This document shows positions 41,367 through 50,160 of a DNA stretch of 64,000 bases, piece by piece (positions within the stretch are counted from its first letter, which is position 1; each line of letters begins with the position of its first letter). Source of the DNA: Saccharophagus sp. K07 (GTDB lineage Bacteria; Pseudomonadota; Gammaproteobacteria; Pseudomonadales; Cellvibrionaceae); assembly GCF_014336955.1 (NCBI RefSeq), contig NZ_QRAI01000001.1:248001-312000 (forward strand), read 5' to 3'. Below the pieces are notes generated by a model. It was given only the letters and a program-made list of their open reading frames with translations. It made no database searches and was not told where the DNA came from. The position numbers and the translations under genes are program-made.

Positions 41367-43007
41367 ATGAAAACTCCATCTGATCGTCAAAGACTTATAC
41401 GCCTTGGGCTTCTCCTCGCGGTTGGCATTTTTTCTGGCTGTGGCGGCGGAACTGAATCGTCCAGCAGCTCCTCTTCATCGAGCAGTTCGTCGTCCTCAGC
41501 AAGTTCATCGTCATCCAGCTCATCGAGTTCCAGCAGCTCTTCGTCAAGCTCATCAAGCTCTTCTTCCTCTTCATCATCGAGCAGCTCATCCGGCAGCATT
41601 CCTGCGGGCTCGACCCTGGTGTATGCGGTGAACGCGGGCGGGGCCGCGACGACTCTGAACAATGTGGAATATCAGGCAGACCGTTTTTACAGCGGCGGCA
41701 CGGTCAATACCACCACCGACCCCATTGACGGCGTAAGCCAGGACACGCTGTATCAGTCCGAGCGTTTTGGCACCTATAAATATGAAATTCCTGTCACCAA
41801 TAGCACCTACAGCTTAAAACTGCATTTTGTTGAGCTGTACCAAACCAAAACGGGTGCGCGCCAATTCAGCGTCACAGTGGAAGGTCAACCTGTTCTGCAG
41901 AATTTCGATTTATTTGCCGCTGTTGGGCATGACACGGCATATGAAGTGATAGTGCCAAATATTATGGTGGCGGATAAATCGCTGACGATTGAATTGGAAT
42001 CGCAAATCGACAATGCCACACTCAGCGGTTTTGCCATTTATTCCAATGCCGGTGGAGGATTTGTTCCGCCGCAAGAGCCTGTAGCGTGTGATTTGCCGGC
42101 GACTTTGCGCTGGACTTCAACCCAGCCGATCATCAGCCCGAAAAATGGCTATGAAAACGTAAAAGATCCGACGATCGTTTATTACGACAATAAATACCAT
42201 GTATTTGCCACAGCCTATGGCTCTGGTTCCTATAAATCCATTTATTTGAATTTCACGGATTTCGACCAGGCGCCAGCGGCCAACCATGTCACTTTTGCGC
42301 CCGGCGGACGCTCGACTGTTGCACCGCAGGTATTTTATTTCTCACCGCAAAACCGCTGGTACATAGTGACGCAGTGGAATGCTAAATACACCACGTCAAC
42401 CAATATCAGTGACCCCAACAGTTGGTCCGCTCCGAAGGATTTCTGGCCGGGCGTAACCGGCGGCCATGCAGGTGCGCTTGATTATTGGGTGATTTGTAAC
42501 GATACAACCTGCTACCTGTTCTTCTTTAAAGATGACGGAAAAATGTATCAGGTAAAAACACCAATCGGTAATTTCCCCAATTTCGACATCAATCAGGTGA
42601 CCACATCCAACGTACAAGGCGCTGGTGGTCAAAATATTCTGTTTGAGGCAGGTAATGTTTATAAATTGAAAGGCCTCAACAAATATCTATTGATGGTGGA
42701 AGGTTGGGGTGCATCGGAAGGCCGTCGTTTATACCGCGCTTGGACTTCAACCTCATTGGACGGTCCGTGGGTTGCTTATAAAACCAGCGAAAATGATCCA
42801 TTTGCCGGTCTCAGCAATGTAACCTTCCCCGGTGGCCAGTGGACACAGCAAATTAGCCACGGAGAAATGGTGCGTTCCGGTTGGGATGAAAAAATGGAAT
42901 TGGATGCGTGTAATTTGCAGTTCCTGTATCAGGGCGTCAATCTCAGCGGTTACAGTGGTTCATACGATGGACGGCCTTACAAGTTGGGATTGTTGCGCGC
43001 CAACTAA
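41367..43007 (+). CDS. Lipoprotein GH62 alpha-L-arabinofuranosidase with malectin module
   Basis: A second GH62 that removes arabinofuranose from arabinoxylan. From the ATG at 41367 it has 546 residues: lipoprotein signal (GIFSGCGG), poly-serine linker (about 32-75), malectin module (about 83-228) and GH62 domain (about 240-546). The acids are D267 in VKDPT, an Asp in ALDYWVICND and E500 in SHGEM; the end reads CNLQFLYQG. It differs from the GH62 at 2574 mainly in its binding module. The frame is open to a TTG at 41340, but GGAAGGG before 41367 supports the later start. The malectin segment resembles that of the GH10 gene. A strong terminator follows. Confidence 0.9.
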   Translation: MKTPSDRQRLIRLGLLLAVGIFSGCGGGTESSSSSSSSSSSSSSASSSSSSSSSSSSSSSSSSSSSSSSSSSSSSGSIPAGSTLVYAVNAGGAATTLNNVEYQADRFYSGGTVNTTTDPIDGVSQDTLYQSERFGTYKYEIPVTNSTYSLKLHFVELYQTKTGARQFSVTVEGQPVLQNFDLFAAVGHDTAYEVIVPNIMVADKSLTIELESQIDNATLSGFAIYSNAGGGFVPPQEPVACDLPATLRWTSTQPIISPKNGYENVKDPTIVYYDNKYHVFATAYGSGSYKSIYLNFTDFDQAPAANHVTFAPGGRSTVAPQVFYFSPQNRWYIVTQWNAKYTTSTNISDPNSWSAPKDFWPGVTGGHAGALDYWVICNDTTCYLFFFKDDGKMYQVKTPIGNFPNFDINQVTTSNVQGAGGQNILFEAGNVYKLKGLNKYLLMVEGWGASEGRRLYRAWTSTSLDGPWVAYKTSENDPFAGLSNVTFPGGQWTQQISHGEMVRSGWDEKMELDACNLQFLYQGVNLSGYSGSYDGRPYKLGLLRAN

Positions 43008-43333
43008 AATGTAGTTGTTTTTACTTACGCAACAAATAAAAAATACTTATATACAAAACGGGACCGTCTGGTCCCGTTTTTATTTTGGGCCAATGATTAT
43101 TTTTTTAAGTAATGGCGGGTGATGAAATATATTGTCGTGGGGAAATTCTAAAAAATAGATTTTTAGAATTAATATTTTTATACCTAAGTGGGGAGTTGGC
43201 GACGGAGGCAAAAATGTTATCCAATACGCCCGGTTCGCAAGTAGGCTGGTGACAAAAGGAAAACTATCAATTGTTTTTTCCTTTTTTAACCTTGCGGATT
43301 GAGTTTTTATAATAATTACAGGAAAAATCCCCT
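43008..43333. other. Intergenic region before the TonB-dependent receptor
   Basis: After the terminator at 43055-43085 about 250 AT-rich bases precede the receptor start, with AGGA before 43334. This region should hold the receptor promoter. No palindrome of the ATCATATGAT type was found. Confidence 0.4.
43055..43085 (+). terminator. Intrinsic terminator after GH62
   Basis: AAAACGGGACC (43055-43065) and GGTCCCGTTTT (43070-43080) form a perfect 11-base stem with a GTCT loop, followed by TATTTT. It ends the GH62 transcript. Confidence 0.9.
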
Positions 43334-46090
43334 ATGAAATCAAAATATACACACCCAACTTTTCGTTTGAGTTTGCTCAGTCTTGCGGTTGCTACCGCGT
43401 CTGGAGCCTATGCTCAGTCCCCTGATAATGCGCCCATAAGCGAAGAAGTCATAGTGACTGGCTATAGAGCGAGTTTGCAAAATGCAGTGGACACCAAACG
43501 CGATTCTACTGGCGTTGTAGACGCAATCAGTTCGGAGGATATAGGTAAGTTTCCGGATACAAACCTGGCGGAATCGCTGCAACGTATTACTGGTGTTTCG
43601 ATCGATCGCAGCGGTGGCGAAGGCCGACAAATTACCGTGCGCGGATTGGGACCGCAATTTAATACGGTTCTGTTCAATGGCCGGCAAATGCCGAACGCGA
43701 ATGCCAGTCGAGGATTCAACTTCGATACAGTTGCTGCAGAAATGGTAAGCGGCGTAGAGGTATATAAAACGTCTACCGCGGCGACACAATCCGGCGGCAT
43801 AGGTGCAACGGTCAATGTCAAAACCGCGCGACCGCTCGATGTCGGCGATAAAATTACCGGTTCAATCAAAGGCTTGAAAGAATCCAATATTGATGACGTA
43901 ACGCCTTCGATTTCAGGTCTTTTCAGCACAACGATCAACGACAATATCGGTATTCTCGCCGCACTTAGTTATCAAGAGCGTGAGTATCAGAGTGATGCAG
44001 CGGAAGTGCGTCGTTGGGATTGGAACTCACGTCGCCCCGGATCGATTGGGCAATATATTGAATTGCCTGATGCCCAAGGAAATGAGCTGGAAGTTGATTT
44101 TTTGCCAACCCAGTCAGTGATTAGACGTCAAGATTTTAAACGGGAACGATTGAATGGCAGTTTGGTGTTTCAGTTTGCGCCATCGGACAATTTGACTCTG
44201 ACCCTGGATGCACAATATTCAGATCTCCAACAAGAGGGATTGGAATATGAGAGCGCTGCGTGGTACAGCAACAGTACCAGCGAAAAGCACCTGGTCGACA
44301 GCAATAAAACTTTGATTTATCGCACGATTACCAATGCGGGGTTGGACTTCTTTGTCAATAATCCTGTCACGCAGGAAGTCGGCTTGAGCACAGGCATTGA
44401 AGCGGATTGGGATATTAATGAATCTTCCAATCTTGTTTTCGCATACAGCCGCTCGACTGCGGAAGCTCAACCGGATAAACAGGCAAATATTAGTCGATCA
44501 GATGTGCAGGCGGCACCCTTGTCTTTTACCTTTGAAGTTCGGGCAGACGTTGCTAGCCATTACTACGACAATTCAAAGATTTCGCTCGAAAATGCGCGAC
44601 TTTGGCAATACGACGGTTATTCTGATCCCCGCAAAGACGAAATCAATCAGGCGCGGGTGGATTACACCTTCACGCAGGATACTCTTACCGTCAAAGCTGG
44701 TTTGATGTTGACCGATCAAACCAAAACAATACAGCAATATATGGCGGAAGGTGGCGGCCGTCTGCAAGGCAGATACACATTGGTTGGCGACGATCCTGTA
44801 ACGAGTCTTTTCCGTACTGTAGAAGAGGCGAATGCGGCGGGTTATCACGTACACACTATGAATCATGGTGTGCTGGGCTCTTTGGCTTATTTCTCGTTTG
44901 ATCCGCTTGCATTCAACGATTGGTTGCGACATGCACAACAGGATCCGGATGCCACGGCTGAACAGAGAGATCTGAATAATTCTACGTTGGTATTGCAACC
45001 CAATTGGTCACAGGTCAACGAAAAAACCACGGCTCTTTATGTCGAGGGTACCAAGACATTTGAATTGGGTGGCCAAGAGTTAACTCTGGTTGCGGGATTG
45101 CGCTACGAAGATACTTCTATCGATTCCACATCACTGGAACAGACGCTGCTTTCTCTGACCCCTCCTGCGCAACCGGGAGAGAACTACCAGCGCGAATTTA
45201 CGGACAGTGTGCCATTTACCGATGGTGATGGCTACGACGTATTTCTGCCGAATATCTCGGTTAAATACGCTATATCGGATGACGTTATCCTGCGTTTTGC
45301 CGCTTCGCGAACCATTACTCGTCCTGAGTTGACGGATATGAGATCGGCGCGCAGTTTTGGTGATATTCGTCAAGGGGAGAGAGGGAATGGCAGTGCGGGC
45401 AACCCGAATTTGAAACCCTTTATGTCAGACAACTTTGATTTGTCTGCTGAATGGTATATCAATGATTTTGACTATGTTTCTATCGGCGGCTTCCATAAAT
45501 CCATTGATAATTTTGTGGTGACCGAAGCAGCACCGGAAATCATTACTGGAGTACTTGATCCCGCGACTGGCCAAGACGCCGTTTATGAAATGCGCCGTCC
45601 ACGCAACCTCGATACCAAAAAGGTTTACGGTTTTGAACTCGGTGGACAGCATATTTTTGGTGAGTCCGGTTTTGGTGTGATTGCAAACGCAACATTTGTG
45701 TTTTCTGATCCCAAATACAACTACGATACGCCAATGGGTGAAGTGCCAAAAGCGGATGCGGTCGTTGGTGTAAGTGATTCCGCGAACTTGATCGCCTTCT
45801 ATGAAAATGGACCGTTCCAAGTCAGGGTTGCATACAACTGGCGTGAATCCTTTATTCGAGGCTTCCAATACTACTATTCCAGCACCAGTAACGAGCCGGT
45901 TGTAGTGGAGGATTATTCTCAGGTCGATATATCCATGAGCTACGATCTGACTGACAATGTCAGCCTGTTCCTGGAAGGTATCAACGTGACGGAAGAGGGA
46001 ACCCGCCAACACGGCAGAAAGGACAATCATATGTTCTTCGTGGGTGACGGCGTTGCGCGTTACGCTTTGGGAGTTAGAGCGACTTTCTAA
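43334..46090 (+). CDS. TonB-dependent outer-membrane receptor, carbohydrate type
   Basis: Likely imports xylan- or arabinan-derived oligosaccharides across the outer membrane using TonB energy. The 918 residues have a signal peptide (ending AYAQ), a TonB box (EEVIVTGYR, about 37-45), a plug domain (about 50-170, with QRITGVSIDRSGGEGRQITV) and a 22-strand barrel ending in an aromatic residue (VRATF), as outer-membrane proteins do. The plug and TonB-box text belong to the Xanthomonas-Caulobacter subfamily. It is followed after 90 bases by the halogenase-like gene, separated by a terminator, a common partner for this subfamily. Substrate is inferred from neighbours. Confidence 0.9.
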   Translation: MKSKYTHPTFRLSLLSLAVATASGAYAQSPDNAPISEEVIVTGYRASLQNAVDTKRDSTGVVDAISSEDIGKFPDTNLAESLQRITGVSIDRSGGEGRQITVRGLGPQFNTVLFNGRQMPNANASRGFNFDTVAAEMVSGVEVYKTSTAATQSGGIGATVNVKTARPLDVGDKITGSIKGLKESNIDDVTPSISGLFSTTINDNIGILAALSYQEREYQSDAAEVRRWDWNSRRPGSIGQYIELPDAQGNELEVDFLPTQSVIRRQDFKRERLNGSLVFQFAPSDNLTLTLDAQYSDLQQEGLEYESAAWYSNSTSEKHLVDSNKTLIYRTITNAGLDFFVNNPVTQEVGLSTGIEADWDINESSNLVFAYSRSTAEAQPDKQANISRSDVQAAPLSFTFEVRADVASHYYDNSKISLENARLWQYDGYSDPRKDEINQARVDYTFTQDTLTVKAGLMLTDQTKTIQQYMAEGGGRLQGRYTLVGDDPVTSLFRTVEEANAAGYHVHTMNHGVLGSLAYFSFDPLAFNDWLRHAQQDPDATAEQRDLNNSTLVLQPNWSQVNEKTTALYVEGTKTFELGGQELTLVAGLRYEDTSIDSTSLEQTLLSLTPPAQPGENYQREFTDSVPFTDGDGYDVFLPNISVKYAISDDVILRFAASRTITRPELTDMRSARSFGDIRQGERGNGSAGNPNLKPFMSDNFDLSAEWYINDFDYVSIGGFHKSIDNFVVTEAAPEIITGVLDPATGQDAVYEMRRPRNLDTKKVYGFELGGQHIFGESGFGVIANATFVFSDPKYNYDTPMGEVPKADAVVGVSDSANLIAFYENGPFQVRVAYNWRESFIRGFQYYYSSTSNEPVVVEDYSQVDISMSYDLTDNVSLFLEGINVTEEGTRQHGRKDNHMFFVGDGVARYALGVRATF

Positions 46091-46119
46091 TTTCTTGAGT
46101 GTTTGACGCAACAAATATG

Positions 46120-46151
46120 AAAAGGCCATTCTTTGCAATGGCCTTTTTCTT
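46120..46151 (+). terminator. Intrinsic terminator after the TonB-dependent receptor
   Basis: AAAAGGCCATT (46120-46130) and AATGGCCTTTT (46137-46147) form a perfect 11-base stem with a 6-base loop, then a T-rich tail. It could be leaky, allowing the halogenase-like gene to be read through. Confidence 0.85.
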
Positions 46152-46180
46152 TTCGACCTCTATTTTTCAGACGGATATTT

Positions 46181-47716
46181 ATGAGTACTCACCTCATAGA
46201 CTCAATATTGGTTGTCGGCGGCGGTGCGGCGGGTTGGCTGACGGCGGGAATTCTGGCGGCTCGTTATGGACAGGATGTGCAAATAACTTTAATTGAATCT
46301 GCAGATGTCCCCATTATAGGAGTTGGTGAGGGCAGTTGGCCGTCGCTGCGCAACACATTGCGAGATATGGGAATTTCAGAAACGGATTTTTTTACAGAGT
46401 GTGATGCGTCATTTAAGCAGGGCGTCAAATTTATTGGTTGGCAAAAGGATAATGCCGATTTTTTCTACCATCCGTTTTCCCTGCCGATCGGTTTTCTCGA
46501 ACGCAATGTTGCCGAATGGTGGATTGCAAATCCGTCTTCCCTTTCTTTTGCTGATGCGGTTTGCGCACAGGAATTTTTATGCGAACGCAATTTGGCACCG
46601 CGTACGCCGGATGCACCTGGATATAAATCGCAGGTCAATTACGGTTACCACTTGGATGCGGGAAAATTTGTGACTTTTTTAAGTCGACACTGTAAAACCA
46701 TACTCGGCGTAAAACACGTCATAGGTACTGTCTGTAAAATCAACCAAAATGAACAGGGCATCGAAAGTATTGAAACTCTGGAGCAGCAGACTTTAACCGC
46801 CGACTTGTTTATCGATTGTTCCGGGTTGAAATCATTGCTATTGGGCGAAGCGCTGGGTGCAAAGTTTATTGATAAGAGTGCGGAAATCTTTATCGACAGC
46901 GCCGTGGCTGCGCAAGTGCCTTACGAGAGCGATGAAGCTCCCATACTTCCCTACACACTTGCCGAGGCGAAAAAAGCTGGTTGGATATGGGAAATCGGCC
47001 TTTACAGCCGCAAAGGTATTGGGCACGTATATTCCAGTCGGCATATGTCGGAGGATGAGGCGACAGCGGTTTTGGCCGACTATATAGGCCCCGGCTTCGC
47101 CAATTTATCTCCGCGCAAAATCAAAATCCCCTGCGGCTACCGCGATGTTTTTTGGCAAAAAAACTGTGTCGCTATAGGCATGGCCGCGGGATTTATTGAG
47201 CCGCTGGAGGCGTCCGCTTTGGTTATGGTGGAACTCGCCGCCAATTACATTCGCGATCAGTTGCCGCGCCATAAAGCGGCTATGCCGACAGTGGCAAAAC
47301 GCTTTAATGCATTGCAAACCTATCGCTGGCGCAGCATTGTGGATTTTCTCAAATTGCATTATGTGCTGAGCGAGCGCAGCGGTGATTTTTGGCGAGACAA
47401 TAAAGATTCTGCAACCATTTCCGATTCGTTGCAGGAATCCTTGCAGCTGTGGCAGTACCACGTTCCCTACAAAAAAGACTTTTTATATAAAGAAGAAGTG
47501 TTTCCCGCCGCGAGTTATCAATATATTTTGTGCGGTATGGGATACCGCCCACAGCTACCATGGAGCTTTAAAGAACAGGAAAAGGCTGTCTTCGCCCATT
47601 TACTTAATGAAAACCAAAAAATTAAACGGGCGCTCGCGGGTGTAATTCCTGACACCCGTGCAATGCTGACGGCAATTCGGTCTGGCGCGGCCTTAGGCCG
47701 TCAGAAATTCCTCTAA
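46181..47716 (+). CDS. Tryptophan-halogenase-like FAD-dependent protein
   Basis: A flavoprotein of the tryptophan-halogenase fold; its true substrate is unknown. From the ATG at 46181 it has 511 residues. The flavin loop is GGGAAGW (13-19). The catalytic lysine is at position 79 in [10 protein letters not shown], the same position as in the known halogenases, and FIEPLE (339-343) carries the partner glutamate. The WxWxIP motif reads WIWEIG (268-273), so the proline is replaced by glycine. The frame is open to 46133, inside the preceding terminator. Its end overlaps the fbp end by 24 bases. These genes often sit beside TonB receptors in polysaccharide loci, where no halogenation is known. Confidence 0.85.
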   Translation: MSTHLIDSILVVGGGAAGWLTAGILAARYGQDVQITLIESADVPIIGVGEGSWPSLRNTLRDMGISETDFFTECDASFKQGVKFIGWQKDNADFFYHPFSLPIGFLERNVAEWWIANPSSLSFADAVCAQEFLCERNLAPRTPDAPGYKSQVNYGYHLDAGKFVTFLSRHCKTILGVKHVIGTVCKINQNEQGIESIETLEQQTLTADLFIDCSGLKSLLLGEALGAKFIDKSAEIFIDSAVAAQVPYESDEAPILPYTLAEAKKAGWIWEIGLYSRKGIGHVYSSRHMSEDEATAVLADYIGPGFANLSPRKIKIPCGYRDVFWQKNCVAIGMAAGFIEPLEASALVMVELAANYIRDQLPRHKAAMPTVAKRFNALQTYRWRSIVDFLKLHYVLSERSGDFWRDNKDSATISDSLQESLQLWQYHVPYKKDFLYKEEVFPAASYQYILCGMGYRPQLPWSFKEQEKAVFAHLLNENQKIKRALAGVIPDTRAMLTAIRSGAALGRQKFL

Positions 47717-48697
47717 TTTTTCGATCATCTCCGCCGAGCCCAGATAGAGCGCGGTGCGTTGGTGCAAGGATTGCGGTTGGCAATCCAGGACGGATTTGCC
47801 CGCGCTGACAATGGCTTTGCCGCCGGCCTGTTCGGCGATAAATGCCATGGGATTGCCCTCGTAAAGCAGGCGCAATTTCCCTTCGGGATAGCGACTGGAA
47901 GTGGGGTATAAATAAATTCCGCCATGAATCAAATTGCGATGAAAATCCGCTACCAGTGAACCTATATAACGCGAACTGTAGGGCCGCTGGGTTGCGGGAT
48001 CTTCCTCCTGACAATATTTGATGTATTTTTTTACACCGTCGGGAAAACGGCTGTAAAAACCTTCATTGATGGAATATACGGCGCCGCTGCGCGGGTATTG
48101 CATATTCGGGTGCGACAGGCAGAAAAGCCCGAGGGACGGTTCATAGGTAAAACCGTTTACGCCATTGCCGGTGGAGTAAACCAGCATAGTGGAAGAGCCG
48201 TAAATAATGTACCCTGCGGCAACCTGGGCGCGTCCCGGTTGGAGAAAATCTTCCATCTGCACGGGAGTGCCGACGGGTGTCAAGCGGCGATAAATCGAAA
48301 AAATGGTTCCCACCGATACATTGACGTCTATGTTGGATGAGCCGTCGAGCGGATCCATCAATACCACATATTTGGCATGCTGATTTTGGCTGCCTTCAAA
48401 GCGAATAAAATTGTCTTCCTCTTCCGAAACAATTCCGCACACCACGCCGCGAGCGCCGAGCGCGGATTTAAAGACTTCATTGGCCAATACATCCAGTTTT
48501 TGTTGCGCCTCGCCTTGAGGGTTGGTTTCACCTGCCGGACCGGTGATATTCGCCAAGCCGGCTTTATTGACCTCGCGGTTGACGATCTTGGCGGCGAGGC
48601 AAAGCGCGGAGAACAGGGCGGAAAATTCCCCGGTTGCCTGGGGGTAATCCATCTGATGCTCAACAATAAACTCGCTCAAAGTATTAAATGTCGACAT
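47693..48697 (-). CDS. fbp: Class I fructose-1,6-bisphosphatase
   Basis: Hydrolyses fructose 1,6-bisphosphate in gluconeogenesis, needed when growth on arabinose yields 2-oxoglutarate. The 334 residues have the family metal site ([13 protein letters not shown]), SEEEDNF near the N-terminal metal ligands and the sugar-phosphate-binding EQAGGKA. Length is normal. It is convergent with the halogenase-like gene. Cytoplasmic. Confidence 0.96.
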   Translation of the reverse strand: MSTFNTLSEFIVEHQMDYPQATGEFSALFSALCLAAKIVNREVNKAGLANITGPAGETNPQGEAQQKLDVLANEVFKSALGARGVVCGIVSEEEDNFIRFEGSQNQHAKYVVLMDPLDGSSNIDVNVSVGTIFSIYRRLTPVGTPVQMEDFLQPGRAQVAAGYIIYGSSTMLVYSTGNGVNGFTYEPSLGLFCLSHPNMQYPRSGAVYSINEGFYSRFPDGVKKYIKYCQEEDPATQRPYSSRYIGSLVADFHRNLIHGGIYLYPTSSRYPEGKLRLLYEGNPMAFIAEQAGGKAIVSAGKSVLDCQPQSLHQRTALYLGSAEMIEKLEEFLTA

Positions 48698-48899
48698 GGA
48701 ATCACCGGATTAAGAAGGCTTGTATGGATGATGTTTGCTTGATGTATCGCAAAGGTTCCAAAAGTATACGCCCGTTGTTGCCGATTGGTGGCAGCAATTG
48801 ACTGGCGGGAGTTGTCCGCGATGCTTACACTTGCCGGCCTGCAAAGTCATAGGCCATTTCAATAATTGCAGATCATCTCACTAACCAAGGGGAGCGATT

Positions 48900-50045
48900 G
48901 TGATCCCAAATAACATGTATCAACTGGGCTATCGACTGCTCGGCGCGGCGGTTCTTCTGTTATGTGCTGGCTGTCAGTCATTGATCTCGAACAACGGAGC
49001 GGAATCTGTGGGCGAAGGTACTGGCATTTCTTTGATCGTGGGCACCTACAACCAGAAGGGGAGCGAAGGCATCTACAGTCTTTCCTTCGACCCATCGACT
49101 GGCACCTTTGGGGAGCCGAAGCTGGAGGCGCGGGCAGATAATCCTTCCTTTATTTCCCAGCACGGCAATCGTCTGTATGCCGTAGTGGAAACCGACCATG
49201 GTGCTTTGACGACCTATTCCCGAGCTGAAAACGGCACTCTGCAATCTCTGGCAACCGCGCTGACAAAGGGGGCATCGCCTTGTTATATCAGTCTGAGCCC
49301 GGACGGCCGGTTTATCGCCACAGCCAACTATATGGGCGGGAACACTTCCATATTCCGCCTCGATGACACTGGTGTGCCGCAAGGTGTCCCGCAGGTGCTG
49401 CAACATCAAGGCAAAGGACCAAACGCGGACCGCCAGGAGGCGGCCCACGCTCATTGGGCGCAATGGGATCCGCAGCAGGCTTATTTGTACGTGGTGGATC
49501 TCGGGATCGATGAGGTGAAAGCCTATCCATTTGATGATGGTGCGGGCGAAGGTTTTACCGCGTTGCGCCTGGCGCCGGGCGATGGTCCGCGCCACTTGTT
49601 TTTCCATCCGCACCTGCCAGTTGTCTATGTGGTGAACGAGTTGAGCAATACCCTGGTCGCGGCGCGGCGCAATGGCGACGGTACTTTTACCGAATTCCAG
49701 AAAATCGGAATGTTGCCTGCGTCATTTACCGAGCATAGCCAAGCAGCTCATCTCTATGTCACCAGCGATGGCAAAACTCTGTATGCCTCCAACCGTGGCC
49801 ACAACAGTATTGCGGTGTTCAATATAGGGCAGGATGGTTCACTGAACCTGGTGGAGATCGAGCCTGTGTTGGGCGATTGGCCGCGTCATTTCCTGGTATT
49901 GGAAGACGAACGCATTCTAATAGTCGCGAATCAGGAAAGTCACAATCTGGTGGCATTTCGCATCGAATCTTCCGGTGCGCTAACCCCTATGGGTAAACAA
50001 ATTGAAATACCTCAGCCAACTTTCCTAGACCGTTTGGCTTTCTGA
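48900..50045 (+). CDS. Seven-bladed lactonase-fold lipoprotein (YbhE/6-phosphogluconolactonase-like)
   Basis: Probably a sugar-lactone hydrolase or related binding protein in the periplasm; the substrate is not known. The 381 residues start with GTG (48900), supported by GGGGAG five bases earlier; ATG at 48915 is the alternative. A lipoprotein signal ends at LLCAGCQS. The rest is a beta-propeller with family motifs VGTYNQKGSEGIY, GASPCYISLSPDGR and GDGPRHLFFHP. The soluble E. coli homologue acts on 6-phosphogluconolactone; a lipid-anchored periplasmic version cannot reach that substrate, so a different role is likely. It lies between fbp and the GGDEF-EAL gene. Confidence 0.8.
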   Translation: MIPNNMYQLGYRLLGAAVLLLCAGCQSLISNNGAESVGEGTGISLIVGTYNQKGSEGIYSLSFDPSTGTFGEPKLEARADNPSFISQHGNRLYAVVETDHGALTTYSRAENGTLQSLATALTKGASPCYISLSPDGRFIATANYMGGNTSIFRLDDTGVPQGVPQVLQHQGKGPNADRQEAAHAHWAQWDPQQAYLYVVDLGIDEVKAYPFDDGAGEGFTALRLAPGDGPRHLFFHPHLPVVYVVNELSNTLVAARRNGDGTFTEFQKIGMLPASFTEHSQAAHLYVTSDGKTLYASNRGHNSIAVFNIGQDGSLNLVEIEPVLGDWPRHFLVLEDERILIVANQESHNLVAFRIESSGALTPMGKQIEIPQPTFLDRLAF

Positions 50046-50066
50046 TCTAAACTCTTTCTTCTCCAG

Positions 50067-50088
50067 CGCGCATCCCGTCGGATGCGCG
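50067..50088 (+). terminator. Hairpin after the lactonase-fold gene
   Basis: CGCGCATCC (50067-50075) and GGATGCGCG (50080-50088) form a perfect 9-base stem with a CGTC loop; ACGTCAATTTT follows. A probable terminator 22 bases past the stop. Confidence 0.65.
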
Positions 50089-50160
50089 ACGTCAATTTTG
50101 GCCGCGGCCAAGCGTAGAGGCTATGGTTAATCGGAGATCTACCCAAAACATAAGAATACT

